Source: Ornatilinea sp. (lineage in GTDB: Bacteria; Chloroflexota; Anaerolineae; Anaerolineales; Anaerolineaceae). From it: 60,969 bases of DNA. Positions 47,559-56,903 of this stretch are shown one piece after another. How positions within the stretch are numbered: position 1 is the stretch's first letter; each line of letters opens with the position of its first letter. Where the stretch lies: the NCBI GenBank assembly GCA_018433975.1, contig JAHDQE010000012.1, positions 1 to 60,969 on the forward strand, given 5' to 3'. The position numbers and the translations under genes were made by a program. The notes beneath the pieces were generated by a model that was given only the letters and a program-made list of their open reading frames with translations, was not told the origin of the DNA and made no database searches.

Positions 47559-47942
47559 AAGAGAGTTTTTTTGCTTTAACTGCCCATTAATATGCAGAGG
47601 TTAATAGTATTTCCACCAACTAATGCCTTATATATTATAAGGTTACTTCCAACACAATAAGTGCGTCATGCAAAATCCGGGGAACATTTCTAATCAGTCT
47701 GTAAGGTCAAACCTTGAGCCAAATACCACACTGAGGTTTTCATAACGGGAACTTTTAATGACCACGACGACATCGCTGTACGGTTCTATAGGAAACTTTT
47801 CTTTTTGTGATAGCATTAATTTAACAATCTCTAATCAAACCCATATCATCTTCTTTTTGGAAACGCTTGATGCTTTACAGAGATGTAAATATTTCTAAGG
47901 TATGTATAACTATAGAATTATCTTGAAAACAAGGAGAATAAA
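47559..47942. other. Divergent intergenic region
   Basis: About 380 bases between the diguanylate cyclase and a small membrane-protein gene. It contains the perfect palindrome CCTTATA-TAT-TATAAGG (47626-47642) and AAGGT-CAA-ACCTT near 47701. These may be operators. No cyclic di-GMP riboswitch pattern was recognised. Confidence 0.4.
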
Positions 47943-48113
47943 ATGAAACTTTCACCACCTAAAAAGAATACGTTCTGGATTGCAGTTGTTCTCGGAGTTC
48001 TCGGTCTGATAGGCCACTTTGAAGCCCTTCCTTTTATCAGCGCCTATTCCTTCTGGTTTGTGGTCGCTGGCTTTGCCCTTCTTCTTCTGGGTCTGTTGAA
48101 TAAGGGTATCTAA
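47943..48113 (+). CDS. Small two-helix membrane protein
   Basis: 56 residues, MKLSPPKKNTFWIAVVLGVL then a second hydrophobic stretch ending LLLLGLLNKGI. Two membrane helices (about 11-25 and 36-53) flank a short GHFEALPF loop. Strong support as a gene: AAGGAG at the right distance and a perfect terminator 20 bp after the stop. Function unknown; similar short proteins are annotated as hypothetical. Divergent from the diguanylate cyclase. Confidence 0.7.
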   Translation: MKLSPPKKNTFWIAVVLGVLGLIGHFEALPFISAYSFWFVVAGFALLLLGLLNKGI

Positions 48114-48132
48114 AATTTATTACGATTAATAA

Positions 48133-48168
48133 AAAATGGCTCCTCACGGCTTCGTGAGGAGCCATTTT
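48133..48168. terminator. Bidirectional terminator
   Basis: AAAATGGCTCCTCACG and CGTGAGGAGCCATTTT form a perfect 16-bp stem around GCTT, with A and T runs on both sides. It serves the small membrane gene (plus) and the cyclase-family gene (minus). Confidence 0.93.
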
Positions 48169-48206
48169 ACTACCACCTCATATTTTGTTAAAGTGGATGG
48201 GTTGTC

Positions 48207-48902
48207 TCATCCTTCAAAGACAGCAACCGCCCGCACAGGTGAACCCGTCCCGCCACGTATCTTGAGCGGCAAACCGATGAAACGAAACCGTCCCCGCCCA
48301 ATTAGCTGATAAAGGTTAACCATATTTTCGTAATGTGTAAACCCCAACTCGCCGCAGATATGATGCACTTTCTTGTTTGAAACATGCAGCACGCCCGGTG
48401 CCACCGTTTCCACACCAAAAGCCGCGATTTTGTGCCGTCCCAACCAGCGTGCTGCCTCAACACTCACCCCGGGGCCATTGTACCAATCATCCGTCCCATA
48501 TGCGCGACGATAATGATCCGTATAAAGCAGTATCGTATCCCCCTCTTTAATCTCTAAATTTGCCACAGATAAAGCGCGTTCCAAATCAGAGGGCTCAATC
48601 AATTCTCGCAACCCCTTATCGGAAAGGTCCAGGCAAACACCCTCCGTATAAAACATTGTCAGGGGCATGGTGTCAATTGACTGCCCCCGGTACTGGCGCG
48701 CCATGTGGTTGATCGCATCCACGTGAGTTCCGGTATGTTCACCCATTTTCAGGCGATTCACTGCGGGTGAAACCACATCACTATCCGTAATCTTATCCCA
48801 CTGTTCGTGTGAGACATGAACAGCAATCTCCACCTCTGGAAGATCAGGAAACACCGGCATACCTGAAAAAATTTCCTGACTCAAATCAATGATTTCAAAC
48901 AT
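48207..48902 (-). CDS. Cyclase family protein (kynurenine formamidase-like)
   Basis: 231-residue metal-dependent hydrolase. The signature HTGTHVDAINH (GEHTGTHVDAINHM) supplies metal ligands, and a second conserved region is KVHHICGELGFTHYENM. MFEIIDLSQEIFSGMPVFPDLPEV is the typical start. Relatives include kynurenine formamidase, isatin hydrolase and polyketide cyclase-like proteins; no kyn gene is near, so the substrate is unknown. Adjoins a CPBP protease gene on the same strand. Confidence 0.9.
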   Translation of the reverse strand: MFEIIDLSQEIFSGMPVFPDLPEVEIAVHVSHEQWDKITDSDVVSPAVNRLKMGEHTGTHVDAINHMARQYRGQSIDTMPLTMFYTEGVCLDLSDKGLRELIEPSDLERALSVANLEIKEGDTILLYTDHYRRAYGTDDWYNGPGVSVEAARWLGRHKIAAFGVETVAPGVLHVSNKKVHHICGELGFTHYENMVNLYQLIGRGRFRFIGLPLKIRGGTGSPVRAVAVFEG

Positions 48903-48940
48903 ACTAGACCTCTTCTATTGTTAGTATTTCTTATGCTCCA

Positions 48941-49861
48941 CTATAAACTCATCAAAACAAAACCCAGATTAACATTGGCAGCATGCCAGAATACACCAGG
49001 CAGAATACTGCGGGTACGCAAATAGAGGTAACCCCAAATCAGGCCGCTGGGATAACCAATGCTGAAAATATCCAATACGGCCGTTTGCAGCGAGGCACCA
49101 TTATGAATGGCTATGGGCAAATGCATGGCGTTAAAGAAAAGAGCCGATACCATCAGGGCATTCAATGGATTCGCAAACACCTTCTCCAGCCGGGGGAGCA
49201 GCATCCCGCGAAAGAAAAGCTCCTCGGGCAGGGCGTTCACCAGAATGCCGATAAAATATAGAGTGATCACCCGTGTCAGGGGAACGCGGGAAAGAACCCC
49301 GGTAAACAATCCAAACACAGCGGTAATACCCACCAGCATAGCAGAAAGCTTCCAATATGGGCGTGTCAATCCCATTGAACGTCCGCGATAACCCAAAAGC
49401 AGAAAAACCAGTATTGTAGGAACCAGTTGTTTGAGTGTACTGGAGAGTGCAATATAGGTGTCCTGTTTTGCCCACTCAGGCAGCACCGTCAAACCATACG
49501 TCCATCGCCCGATTTCCAGAAAAAAGTTACGGACCCACCCCTGCCAGGGCTCGATATTCCATATCCCAAAATCAAGGAGCTGGATAACCAGGAACAGGCT
49601 GAATAAACCAAGAGCGAAGACCAGCTCCAGAACAGGTCGTTTGACAGACTCCGGAGCAGGAGTATCCGGTGTTTGTAGACGGATAAAGAGAGCATAGCCA
49701 CCAATCAGGACAATATTCACCAAACCGAAAGCCAATCCAATCCAGCCGCCCCGATAAAATGCCACCAGCGATCCAAGAATCACCCAGCCTAACAGAAGCG
49801 GAGTATGTAAAAGATGCGTCTTGAAAGACCGTATTGTTTCAAAAATATGTTCTTTTGTCAA
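48941..49861 (-). CDS. CPBP family intramembrane metalloprotease
   Basis: 306 residues with about eight membrane helices. The protease motifs are ALPEELFFRGMLLPRL (EExxxR, catalytic Glu pair) and FNAMHLPIAIHNG (conserved His), then a last helix with GVFWHAANVNLGFVLMSL supplying the third His. In bacteria such proteins include bacteriocin self-immunity and CAAX-protease relatives. It lies just after another CPBP gene (20 bp gap), but the two sequences are quite different, so not a recent duplication. Confidence 0.9.
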   Translation of the reverse strand: MTKEHIFETIRSFKTHLLHTPLLLGWVILGSLVAFYRGGWIGLAFGLVNIVLIGGYALFIRLQTPDTPAPESVKRPVLELVFALGLFSLFLVIQLLDFGIWNIEPWQGWVRNFFLEIGRWTYGLTVLPEWAKQDTYIALSSTLKQLVPTILVFLLLGYRGRSMGLTRPYWKLSAMLVGITAVFGLFTGVLSRVPLTRVITLYFIGILVNALPEELFFRGMLLPRLEKVFANPLNALMVSALFFNAMHLPIAIHNGASLQTAVLDIFSIGYPSGLIWGYLYLRTRSILPGVFWHAANVNLGFVLMSL

Positions 49862-49880
49862 TTTTCCTCTTCACAACCAA

Positions 49881-50738
49881 TCAATTTGCATTTTTTCGTA
49901 CAAGCAAAAGCAAAGGTTTCCAATCTGCTTTCCACAACAGAATAGCTCCAAAAATAGTCGTGACGGCCATTTCCCAGATACTTACCAGCGGGCCAAAACC
50001 AATCGATTTTTCAAGCGCATCGCGTACTTCATCATAAGCGGCATGGTAGACACTGGCAACTGCCAGGCTTTGGGCCTCCGTCCAGACGTAAGCGAACAGA
50101 ATAGCGTTCATTATAGCCGGAATCAGACTGATAAGCAGTGTCAGCAAAATCGACAACCAGGGATTTGCTTTAGCACCTTCAATTTGTGTCCCAATTCGGA
50201 CCAGAGCCGGGATATGCCAGGCCCACCAGATTAGTCCGTGCAACAGCAGGGCTTTTCGCAGGCTATACCGCTGTGTCAGGTGTGGCAGCATATAAGCCCG
50301 CCAGCCAAACTCCTCGCCAAAACCCGGAACAAGAGTCCATAAGAAACTGGTCAGAAAACTAAATAGAATAGCGCTGGCTGAAATCCCAACAGGTAGGGCA
50401 TGCAGCCTAAGAATAAATTCAAGCAAAACAGGAACCGCAAAGATAAGCAACGCCAGAGCAAAGACTCCAAAATAATGCTTCGGTTTGCCCCAGCGCCAGC
50501 CGGCATTTTGAAATCCGTCCCGAAAAACATAGCGCCCGGCGATGAAGGTTCCTACTGTAACCATGACCATCGAAAGCGAACTCAACAGATAGCCAGTGGT
50601 GGGGGTATTTCCCCACAGAGCATAGGCAATTTGAAAAGGCCAGGAAAGTGCGAAAATGATCAGCAGATAAAGAGGGAGGGAAAAGGATCGTTGTTTTTTA
50701 GACAATTGGGAGTGTTTAGTTTGAATAGCGGTTACCAT
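49881..50738 (-). CDS. CPBP family intramembrane metalloprotease (second)
   Basis: 285 residues with several membrane helices. Motifs: LVPGFGEEFGWRAYMLPHL (EExxxR) and LHGLIWWAWHIPALVRIG (HxxxH-type His). A C-terminal ASVYHAAYDEVRDAL holds a third His. The ATG at 50738 follows TTGGAG; an earlier TTG would overlap that site. First of a likely run 49881-48941 on the minus strand. Also a neighbour of the MFS transporter, 59 bp downstream of its stop. Confidence 0.9.
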   Translation of the reverse strand: MVTAIQTKHSQLSKKQRSFSLPLYLLIIFALSWPFQIAYALWGNTPTTGYLLSSLSMVMVTVGTFIAGRYVFRDGFQNAGWRWGKPKHYFGVFALALLIFAVPVLLEFILRLHALPVGISASAILFSFLTSFLWTLVPGFGEEFGWRAYMLPHLTQRYSLRKALLLHGLIWWAWHIPALVRIGTQIEGAKANPWLSILLTLLISLIPAIMNAILFAYVWTEAQSLAVASVYHAAYDEVRDALEKSIGFGPLVSIWEMAVTTIFGAILLWKADWKPLLLLVRKNAN

Positions 50739-50796
50739 TGTTTGATTCTCCAAGTATTCTCTGTTCTACGCATATAATCATAGTGAGTATTCCTAT

Positions 50797-52095
50797 TTAG
50801 ACAGTTTGCTTTGAAATTATGTTGAGTGGATCGGACGACACACCGCATTTCTTTTCAATATTCATTACAGCCGGGATAAACAAACCGGCCACAGCCATCA
50901 AGATACACAACAACCCGCCCAGTAAGAACCAGGCCTGAATACCTGCCCGATCTGCAACCGGACCGGCAATCATCAACCCAAGCGGTGCCATTGCACCGCC
51001 CACACTGCTCAGAAGCGAGAAGATCCGGGCCTGCATATCCGGCTCAACAGTGGATTGGACAATCGCGAAAAAGGGGCCCATCGTGATAGGGCTCATCAGG
51101 CCGACCAGCAGCGCACCGCCGACTGCAAGAGGCATCGCCGTGGATGGCACAAACGCAAGGAGCAATGTACCCAATCCCATCCCCATCAGCCCCACCATCG
51201 AAGTCAGGATTTTACGATTGAAACCTCCCCAAACACCCAGCAGCGCCCCTCCGACAAGCATGCCAATCCCCATCATGGATTCCACCCAACTCAACTGGAT
51301 TGCGCTCCCGCCAAAATAATCTTTGACCATCAGGGGCAGCAGCGAAAAAGCAGGGATCACTGTAAAGTTAATTCCTACCATCATCAGGCTGACGATCAAC
51401 AACCCCGGCCAGCCCAAAATGTACTGGAAGCCTGCTTTGAAATCCTGCCAGACAGTCGCCTGTGCTTCGTTCTGTGATTTTCCACGCTCAATGCGCTCCG
51501 GCTGTGGAACCCGGATAAAGAACAGCGGCAAAATCGCAAATAAGGCTGTGACCACATCGATCGCCAGGATGCCCTGAAGGGGCAGTGCCGCCAGAAGCAG
51601 GGCGCCCAGGGGAGCGAAAATGATATTCATACCGCCGTTGAGCATCTGGTTAACTCCCTGAATACGGGTTAAACTTTCGACCGGGACCATCAGCGAAGTT
51701 GAAGCGCTCATGGCATTCCCATGGAAACAGCCGGCCAGGGAACGGATGAACATCACCACATAAATGTGCCAGATCGTGGCAGCATCCAAAGCGAATAAAA
51801 CAGCCAGAACAATTGTGACCAGGGCAATAAGGCTGTCTGCGAGCAGCATGATCCAACGGCGATTCCAGCGGTCCACCAGGGTTCCCACAAAAGGTCCCAA
51901 AATCACACCGGGCAGCATCCCAACAAATTCAGCAGTTGCCAGCACCGTCGCTGAGCCGGTCCGTACGGTCAGGTACCAGATGAGAGCAAACTGGACCAAC
52001 TGGCTGCCCAAAATCGAGAGTGCCTGTCCACCCCAAATGGTAAAGAAACGGGCTTTCCAGGGCCTGTTATCTTTGATTGAAAATTGCGTTGCCAT
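50797..52095 (-). CDS. MFS transporter, macrolide-efflux (MefA) like
   Basis: 432 residues, twelve membrane helices. The start WKARFFTIWGGQALSILGSQLVQFALIWYLT and GPFVGTLVDRWNRRWIMLLADSLIAL (motif A between helices 2 and 3) are typical of the MFS_3/MefA class of exporters. The substrate cannot be told; family members export macrolides or unknown compounds. The gene is downstream of, and same-strand with, a MalT-type regulator. The gap holds an inverted repeat and direct repeats that may be its binding sites. SD GAGGAG. Confidence 0.9.
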   Translation of the reverse strand: MATQFSIKDNRPWKARFFTIWGGQALSILGSQLVQFALIWYLTVRTGSATVLATAEFVGMLPGVILGPFVGTLVDRWNRRWIMLLADSLIALVTIVLAVLFALDAATIWHIYVVMFIRSLAGCFHGNAMSASTSLMVPVESLTRIQGVNQMLNGGMNIIFAPLGALLLAALPLQGILAIDVVTALFAILPLFFIRVPQPERIERGKSQNEAQATVWQDFKAGFQYILGWPGLLIVSLMMVGINFTVIPAFSLLPLMVKDYFGGSAIQLSWVESMMGIGMLVGGALLGVWGGFNRKILTSMVGLMGMGLGTLLLAFVPSTAMPLAVGGALLVGLMSPITMGPFFAIVQSTVEPDMQARIFSLLSSVGGAMAPLGLMIAGPVADRAGIQAWFLLGGLLCILMAVAGLFIPAVMNIEKKCGVSSDPLNIISKQTV

Positions 52096-52164
52096 ATAAA
52101 CTCCTCATAATTTAAGTGATTTCAATTTACAGTCAGAGTTTATCGTTCAAAGATCAGGTTGTCC

Positions 52165-52201
52165 CCTATCCCAGGATAGGTCTAGAGGGTAGGTTTGGAG
52201 G
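52165..52201. promoter_or_regulatory. Inverted plus direct repeats upstream of the MFS gene
   Basis: Perfect inverted repeat CCTATCC-CA-GGATAGG (52165-52180). Its right arm starts a direct repeat: GGATAGGTCTAGAGG (52174) and GGGTAGGTTTGGAGG (52187), 12 of 15 identical at a 13-bp step. This lies about 70-100 bp upstream of the MFS start and could be the site of the adjoining LuxR-type activator. Confidence 0.5.
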
Positions 52202-52205
52202 GTTA

Positions 52206-52231
52206 AATAAAAAGAACCGCTTTCGCGGCTC
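52206..52231 (-). terminator. Intrinsic terminator of the LuxR/MalT-like gene
   Basis: On the minus strand GAGCCGC-GAAA-GCGGTTC (52231-52214) is followed by TTTTTATTT. It separates the regulator from the MFS gene although both are on one strand. Confidence 0.8.
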
Positions 52232-52257
52232 GTGTTAAATGCTCAATCAACCAGGGA

Positions 52258-54882
52258 TCAGAAACCCAACTCCCTGGCGCGGGCAATAGCTTGCGGGCGG
52301 TTGCTCACGCCCAACTTCTGCAGAATATTGTGAACATGCCACTTGGCAGTCCCCACACTGATGAAAAGCTTTTCAGCAATCTCCCGGTTGGATTTACCCG
52401 CCACAATCAGGTCCAGCACCCGCAATTCCTGTTCGCTGAGAGGATCAAGTAACTGCTCTATGATAGGCGTGTCGCTCGTTTGGCTGATACTCAGCAGGGA
52501 ATCTACAAAATTAGGCGCAGCAGAACGTGCTTTAGGCAGCAAATCCAGCAGTGGTTGGCCTTCATCCAAAAAGACACGGACATAGCCTTCGGGAGCCGCA
52601 AGGCTCAGGGACTTTCCCAGCCAGTCCAGCGCGGATGCTATATCTTTTTTTGCCTGGTGAAATAATCCCAGCAGCAGCATGACTTCAATACACGTCTGCA
52701 TCCGCCCCGCTTCGTTGGCCTTTTCCAAAAGCGGCTTCAGAATGGAAGGGATCGTATCCAGATCGCCGGTTGCCAGCAGGATGCGTGCCAGGGTCAGATC
52801 TTCAAACTCCTGCTGGGATGAGCCGCGCATGTCCTGATATGCTGCGGCCCATTGCGCGGCGTCTTGTTTCTGACCTGTGTAAAGTTGAATACGGGCCAGA
52901 TAAGCGTCGGCCAGCGAAGCCATGCGCGGCACACCATACCCTCTCAGGACAGCGCCGGCTTCCTGATTGATGATAAAAACGTCGGTCGAGTTGCCTTGAA
53001 TAACACGCAGGTGGACAAGATGTGACAGTCCTAAGACGACATCATCCATCAAACCGCCCTGGCGGGATAACGCAATCCCATCTATCAAAAGTTTTTCTGC
53101 GTCATCCAGGTTATTTCGCTCCAGGGCTATTCCTCCCAGAACAATCCCAGCCAACCCAAACGGGGGAATGCGTTCGCCTTCTGTCAGTTGAATAGTAGCC
53201 TGGCAGGTCTGTTCTGCCAAGCTCAAATGTCCCTGTTTAATCATCACCTGTGCCGCCGCACAGCGCGCATGTACCGCGAGAAAAAGCACGCCAGCGGATA
53301 GGGCCTCGTCACTGGATTTCAAATAATTGTGAACGGCTCGTTCGGTTTTATCCGAGATTTCATATGCCAACCCCAGACTGAAAAATGCGCGCGCATGGGG
53401 CAAATGGTTTTTACGGGGAATACGCGCCTGAGCATAAATTGTTTGTTCAATAGCTTGCTGAACATCTCCCCGTACAGAAGCGATTGAACCACGATATAAC
53501 GCTGCAAGCGCCTGCATCTGTTCGGTCTCGGGTGTCTCCGGCAGAGACTGTAGGAATTCCACAGTCCGCACAATACGCTTTTCCGCGTCTTCAAAACATC
53601 CCAAGAGATACAGAATACGCGAGGCGTCCAAACTCAATTGGGGACGGTTGTGAAGAGTCTGCGCGGGGAGCGCATCCAACCATGAGGACAACAGTGTAAT
53701 GTTTCCACCCGACCAGATGGCATCATTGGTTAATGCCCGCCCGATAACATCCGCGGAAAAATCAAAATCTTCACTGGCAAGCGCATACTGCACCGCTTCA
53801 ACGATCAGGTCGTTGGCTTCGTACCATGCCGATGCTTTTTGATACAACACAATTTGCTCAGGTTGAGTCAGTAAAGTGCGGAGGTAATCCGAGAAAAGGC
53901 GATGATAGCGATACCAGATGCGTTCGTCATCCAGTGGAACAATGAATAAATTAGCCTGTTCTAGATGAGCAATGACTGCCTGAGCATCTGCCCGTCCCGT
54001 CAGGGCGCAACAGACGCCGGCATTGAAACGATCCAGAAGGCTGGTCTGGATGAGGAAGGCACGAACCCCTTCTTCCTGCTGACGGATAACTTCTTCTGCC
54101 AGAAAATCCAATATGTAGCGGTGGCTGCCGCGAAAAGTTTCGATGAAACGATGCGGATCGGCCTGGTTCTGAAGCGCCAGTCCCGCCAGTTGTAACCCGA
54201 CCACCCAGCCCTCCGTACGTTCCTCCAGCGCATTGGCATCCTCATCTGAAAGTTCCAGCTTCATAGAGCTGACAAAAAATTGACGCGCTTCCGTCATTGA
54301 AAACCGCAGGTCATGCGCGCGGATTTCGGTCATTTCTCTGCGGGCACGCATCCGTGCCAGAGGCAGGGGTGGATCCTGACGGGTGGTAATCACCAGATGA
54401 ACCTGAGCAGGCTGATGATCCAGAAAATATTCCAATGCCTCGTGAATTTGCGGATTGGTAATGATATGATAATCATCCAGTGTCAGCGCAACCGGAATCT
54501 GGAGCGCAGCCAGTTCGTTAAGCAGTGCATCCAGGACAATATGTACCGGCGGAAGCTGCGGCAGGTCCAGCAGAGGCCTGATTTTTTCATAGATCAATTC
54601 ATCTACCTGATGAAAAACCGCCAACCAGTAATACAGAAACCGCTGTGGGTCATTATCATGTTCGTCCAGCGACAGCCAGACAAACCGAATGTTGTCTGCC
54701 AGTGAACGCGCCCACTCGCTGATGAGCGTTGTCTTGCCGTATCCTACCGGGGCCGATACCAGCGTCAGTTTGCGCTTTTCTTGCAGGCCGCTGGTGAGCC
54801 GTTCCAGAAGGCGTGGGCGGGATACATCCGTATCGCGCCAGGTCGGAAGGTGAAATTTGGTGATAAGCAGACGAATATTCAT
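52258..54882 (-). CDS. MalT-type LuxR family transcriptional regulator (LAL)
   Basis: 874 residues. The order is that of large ATP-binding LuxR regulators: an N-terminal STAND ATPase with Walker A VGYGKTTLISEW and Walker B LTLDDYHII, a winged-helix region, TPR-like helical repeats (about 330-760), and a C-terminal LuxR helix-turn-helix (LSEQELRVLDLIVAGKSNREIAEKLFISVGTAKWHVHNILQKLG). It probably senses a small molecule through the repeats and activates promoters. The ATG lies only eight bases after a perfect -10 box, so the mRNA seems leaderless. The neighbouring MFS exporter is the likely target. Confidence 0.93.
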   Translation of the reverse strand: MNIRLLITKFHLPTWRDTDVSRPRLLERLTSGLQEKRKLTLVSAPVGYGKTTLISEWARSLADNIRFVWLSLDEHDNDPQRFLYYWLAVFHQVDELIYEKIRPLLDLPQLPPVHIVLDALLNELAALQIPVALTLDDYHIITNPQIHEALEYFLDHQPAQVHLVITTRQDPPLPLARMRARREMTEIRAHDLRFSMTEARQFFVSSMKLELSDEDANALEERTEGWVVGLQLAGLALQNQADPHRFIETFRGSHRYILDFLAEEVIRQQEEGVRAFLIQTSLLDRFNAGVCCALTGRADAQAVIAHLEQANLFIVPLDDERIWYRYHRLFSDYLRTLLTQPEQIVLYQKASAWYEANDLIVEAVQYALASEDFDFSADVIGRALTNDAIWSGGNITLLSSWLDALPAQTLHNRPQLSLDASRILYLLGCFEDAEKRIVRTVEFLQSLPETPETEQMQALAALYRGSIASVRGDVQQAIEQTIYAQARIPRKNHLPHARAFFSLGLAYEISDKTERAVHNYLKSSDEALSAGVLFLAVHARCAAAQVMIKQGHLSLAEQTCQATIQLTEGERIPPFGLAGIVLGGIALERNNLDDAEKLLIDGIALSRQGGLMDDVVLGLSHLVHLRVIQGNSTDVFIINQEAGAVLRGYGVPRMASLADAYLARIQLYTGQKQDAAQWAAAYQDMRGSSQQEFEDLTLARILLATGDLDTIPSILKPLLEKANEAGRMQTCIEVMLLLGLFHQAKKDIASALDWLGKSLSLAAPEGYVRVFLDEGQPLLDLLPKARSAAPNFVDSLLSISQTSDTPIIEQLLDPLSEQELRVLDLIVAGKSNREIAEKLFISVGTAKWHVHNILQKLGVSNRPQAIARARELGF

Positions 54883-54890
54883 CACAGATG

Positions 54891-54920
54891 ATTATACGGG
54901 GCACCATGCTTTTCATGCAA
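54891..54920 (-). promoter_or_regulatory. Promoter of the LAL regulator, leaderless type
   Basis: On the minus strand TTGCAT (54920-54915), 18 bp, TATAAT (54896-54891). The start codon begins at 54882, so transcription should start at or within two bases of the ATG. There is no Shine-Dalgarno sequence. Confidence 0.7.
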
Positions 54921-55041
54921 GAATACACCAATTCAGTCAACTGGACAGGCAACAAGGCCATCTTCCAATTGCAAACAGATTACCTTTCTGGTTTACTTTC
55001 CCAATTAGCTTTTGAAGACGCGCAGGGTTGGAAGCTACTTT

Positions 55042-55431
55042 TTATCTCTTCTTTTTACTTTTTGTTTCTGTTTTCTCTAAATTTTCCTTCACCCGAAATG
55101 CAACAATTTTGGCAATCAAGTCGTAAGGAATGGGCTTATCCAGCGGAAATCTGATCGAACCCTTTGCACCCTCGTAAGCAGACAGTTCATCTTTGAATTC
55201 TTCAATTCCACTGGGCGTTGGATAAAAACCAATATGATTCTTATAGGCGGCAAAATGTACCAGGTTACCTTTCAAAGCAAAGGTAGGCATTTGATAACTA
55301 ATTTTTTCTTCCGCATCCGGGGCAGCGGCCTTTATCACGGCTCGCAACTCTTCTAGCTTTTTTTGCACTTCCTCCGGAAAGGTCACGATATATTCATCAA
55401 TAGATGCAAAACTTGTTTTACTCTTTTCCAT
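55042..55431 (-). CDS. DUF1801 family protein (YdhG-like)
   Basis: 129 residues. The pattern SIDEYIVTFPEEVQKKLEELRAVIKAAAPDAEEKISYQMPTFALKGNLVHFAAYKNHIGFYPTPSGIEEF matches DUF1801, with the frataxin-like fold of B. subtilis YdhG. An iron-delivery role has been proposed for YdhG; many homologues are uncharacterised. A Lys-rich tail follows. SD GAGGAGG. Monocistronic in a gap between the LAL regulator and a histidine kinase. Confidence 0.9.
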   Translation of the reverse strand: MEKSKTSFASIDEYIVTFPEEVQKKLEELRAVIKAAAPDAEEKISYQMPTFALKGNLVHFAAYKNHIGFYPTPSGIEEFKDELSAYEGAKGSIRFPLDKPIPYDLIAKIVAFRVKENLEKTETKSKKKR

Positions 55432-55520
55432 AAATCCTCCTCAGCATCCAAAGAAAATGTCCAAAACCGAATCATTCATCTGTTTGATCGCTTTCCCTTG
55501 ACCTATCTATATGTCGGACA

Positions 55521-56903
55521 CTACAGCGCCGCAGCAGGTAGATCGACAATAAAGACGCTGCCCTGTGGGTGGTTATCTTCAACTCGGATCGTTCCGCCAT
55601 GAGCCACTACGATCTGGCGGGTAATCGCCAGTCCAAGGCCTGTACCCGGCTGTGATTGGTTAACACGGTAGAAGCGCCGGAAAATGCGCTCGCGATCGGC
55701 AGATGGAATACCCGGGCCGGTATCCACCACACGAATCTCAACGCCGCTGCCGCACGGGAAGGCATCAATGCAAACAACTCCCCCGGCAGGAGTGTACTTA
55801 ATCGCATTATCCACCAGATTGGTAATGACCTGCACCAGTCGATCCCCATCCCCTTCCAACCCGGGCAGATCTGGAACATCCAGATCGAGCTGCACATCTG
55901 CCTGATCTGCCTGCGGGCGGAATTTTTCGGCTACGTCACGCACCAACAGGCTAATGTCAACCGGCCCGCGCTGTAAATCGGCTATTTCGGCTTCCAACCG
56001 TGCCAGAATCACCAGGTTTTGCACCAGACGCCTCATCCGTCCGGCCTCATTAAAAATCACTTCTACGGCCTGACGAATCTCGTCCGGAGTTTGTGAAACG
56101 CCATCTAGAATGGACTGAGCAAAGCCCTGAATGGAGGTTAACGGGGTCTTTAGTTCATGCGAAACATTGGCAACCAGGTCCTGCTGTGACTGCATGGCAT
56201 CCTGCACGCGCCGTGTCATATGGTTAAACGAATTTTCCAGACGCCGCACCTCAATTGGGCCGCTCAGGGGGATTGACTGATACTCTCCGGCAGCCACTGC
56301 ATCCGCCGCCCGACCCAGATGCTTTAAAGGTGCGTTAATCCATTGGGCCAGACCCAAAGCGATCAGTACTGCCAGCGCCAGACCGACCAGGCCCGTCAGC
56401 AGTATGGGGCGGAAAAATTCGCTGGTAAACACCTGAACAACTTTTAATCGTGGACGATTCACCGCCAGCACCAGATAGTTTTCCCCATCAATAGGCTGAA
56501 GCAGTACCAACCACAGGCGATTTGATTCATCACGCTGGAAAGCAATTTCGTTGCGCTGCGCCAAAACCTTTAACAACACGGGGCGAATGCGCAAAGGGGG
56601 AGACAACGCTGCCCGCGAATCGGTCAGCGTTGTCCCGTCGCCCCGTACTAACACCACCCGCACATCCAATCTGTTTGCAGCCTGTTCCACCAGTTCCGCA
56701 TCCGGGATAGCAGAAAGGGCAGCCATCTGTTCGGGATTAGCGTTAACGACTCGTTGAGCCGTACGGAGTTGTTGAGCAGCACTCTCATATACCAGCGGGT
56801 TGCGCAGCAAACTAACCATCGAACCGGCACTAAACAAACACATCAGTGTGACAATCAACATGCCATAGGAAAGCAGCAATCGCGTACGCAGAGAGGTTGC
56901 CAT
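55521..56903 (-). CDS. Sensor histidine kinase
   Basis: 460-residue membrane kinase. Helix 1 (about 9-32), an extracytoplasmic sensor region (about 35-165), helix 2 (168-188), HAMP (about 190-240), then a HisKA domain with phospho-acceptor His249 in ANVSHELKTPLTSIQG. The HATPase domain has N box LVDNAIKYTP, G1 DTGPGIP, and G2 GTGLGLAI. The sensed signal is unknown. It starts at the base after the stop of the response regulator, so they are translated together. Confidence 0.94.
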   Translation of the reverse strand: MATSLRTRLLLSYGMLIVTLMCLFSAGSMVSLLRNPLVYESAAQQLRTAQRVVNANPEQMAALSAIPDAELVEQAANRLDVRVVLVRGDGTTLTDSRAALSPPLRIRPVLLKVLAQRNEIAFQRDESNRLWLVLLQPIDGENYLVLAVNRPRLKVVQVFTSEFFRPILLTGLVGLALAVLIALGLAQWINAPLKHLGRAADAVAAGEYQSIPLSGPIEVRRLENSFNHMTRRVQDAMQSQQDLVANVSHELKTPLTSIQGFAQSILDGVSQTPDEIRQAVEVIFNEAGRMRRLVQNLVILARLEAEIADLQRGPVDISLLVRDVAEKFRPQADQADVQLDLDVPDLPGLEGDGDRLVQVITNLVDNAIKYTPAGGVVCIDAFPCGSGVEIRVVDTGPGIPSADRERIFRRFYRVNQSQPGTGLGLAITRQIVVAHGGTIRVEDNHPQGSVFIVDLPAAAL

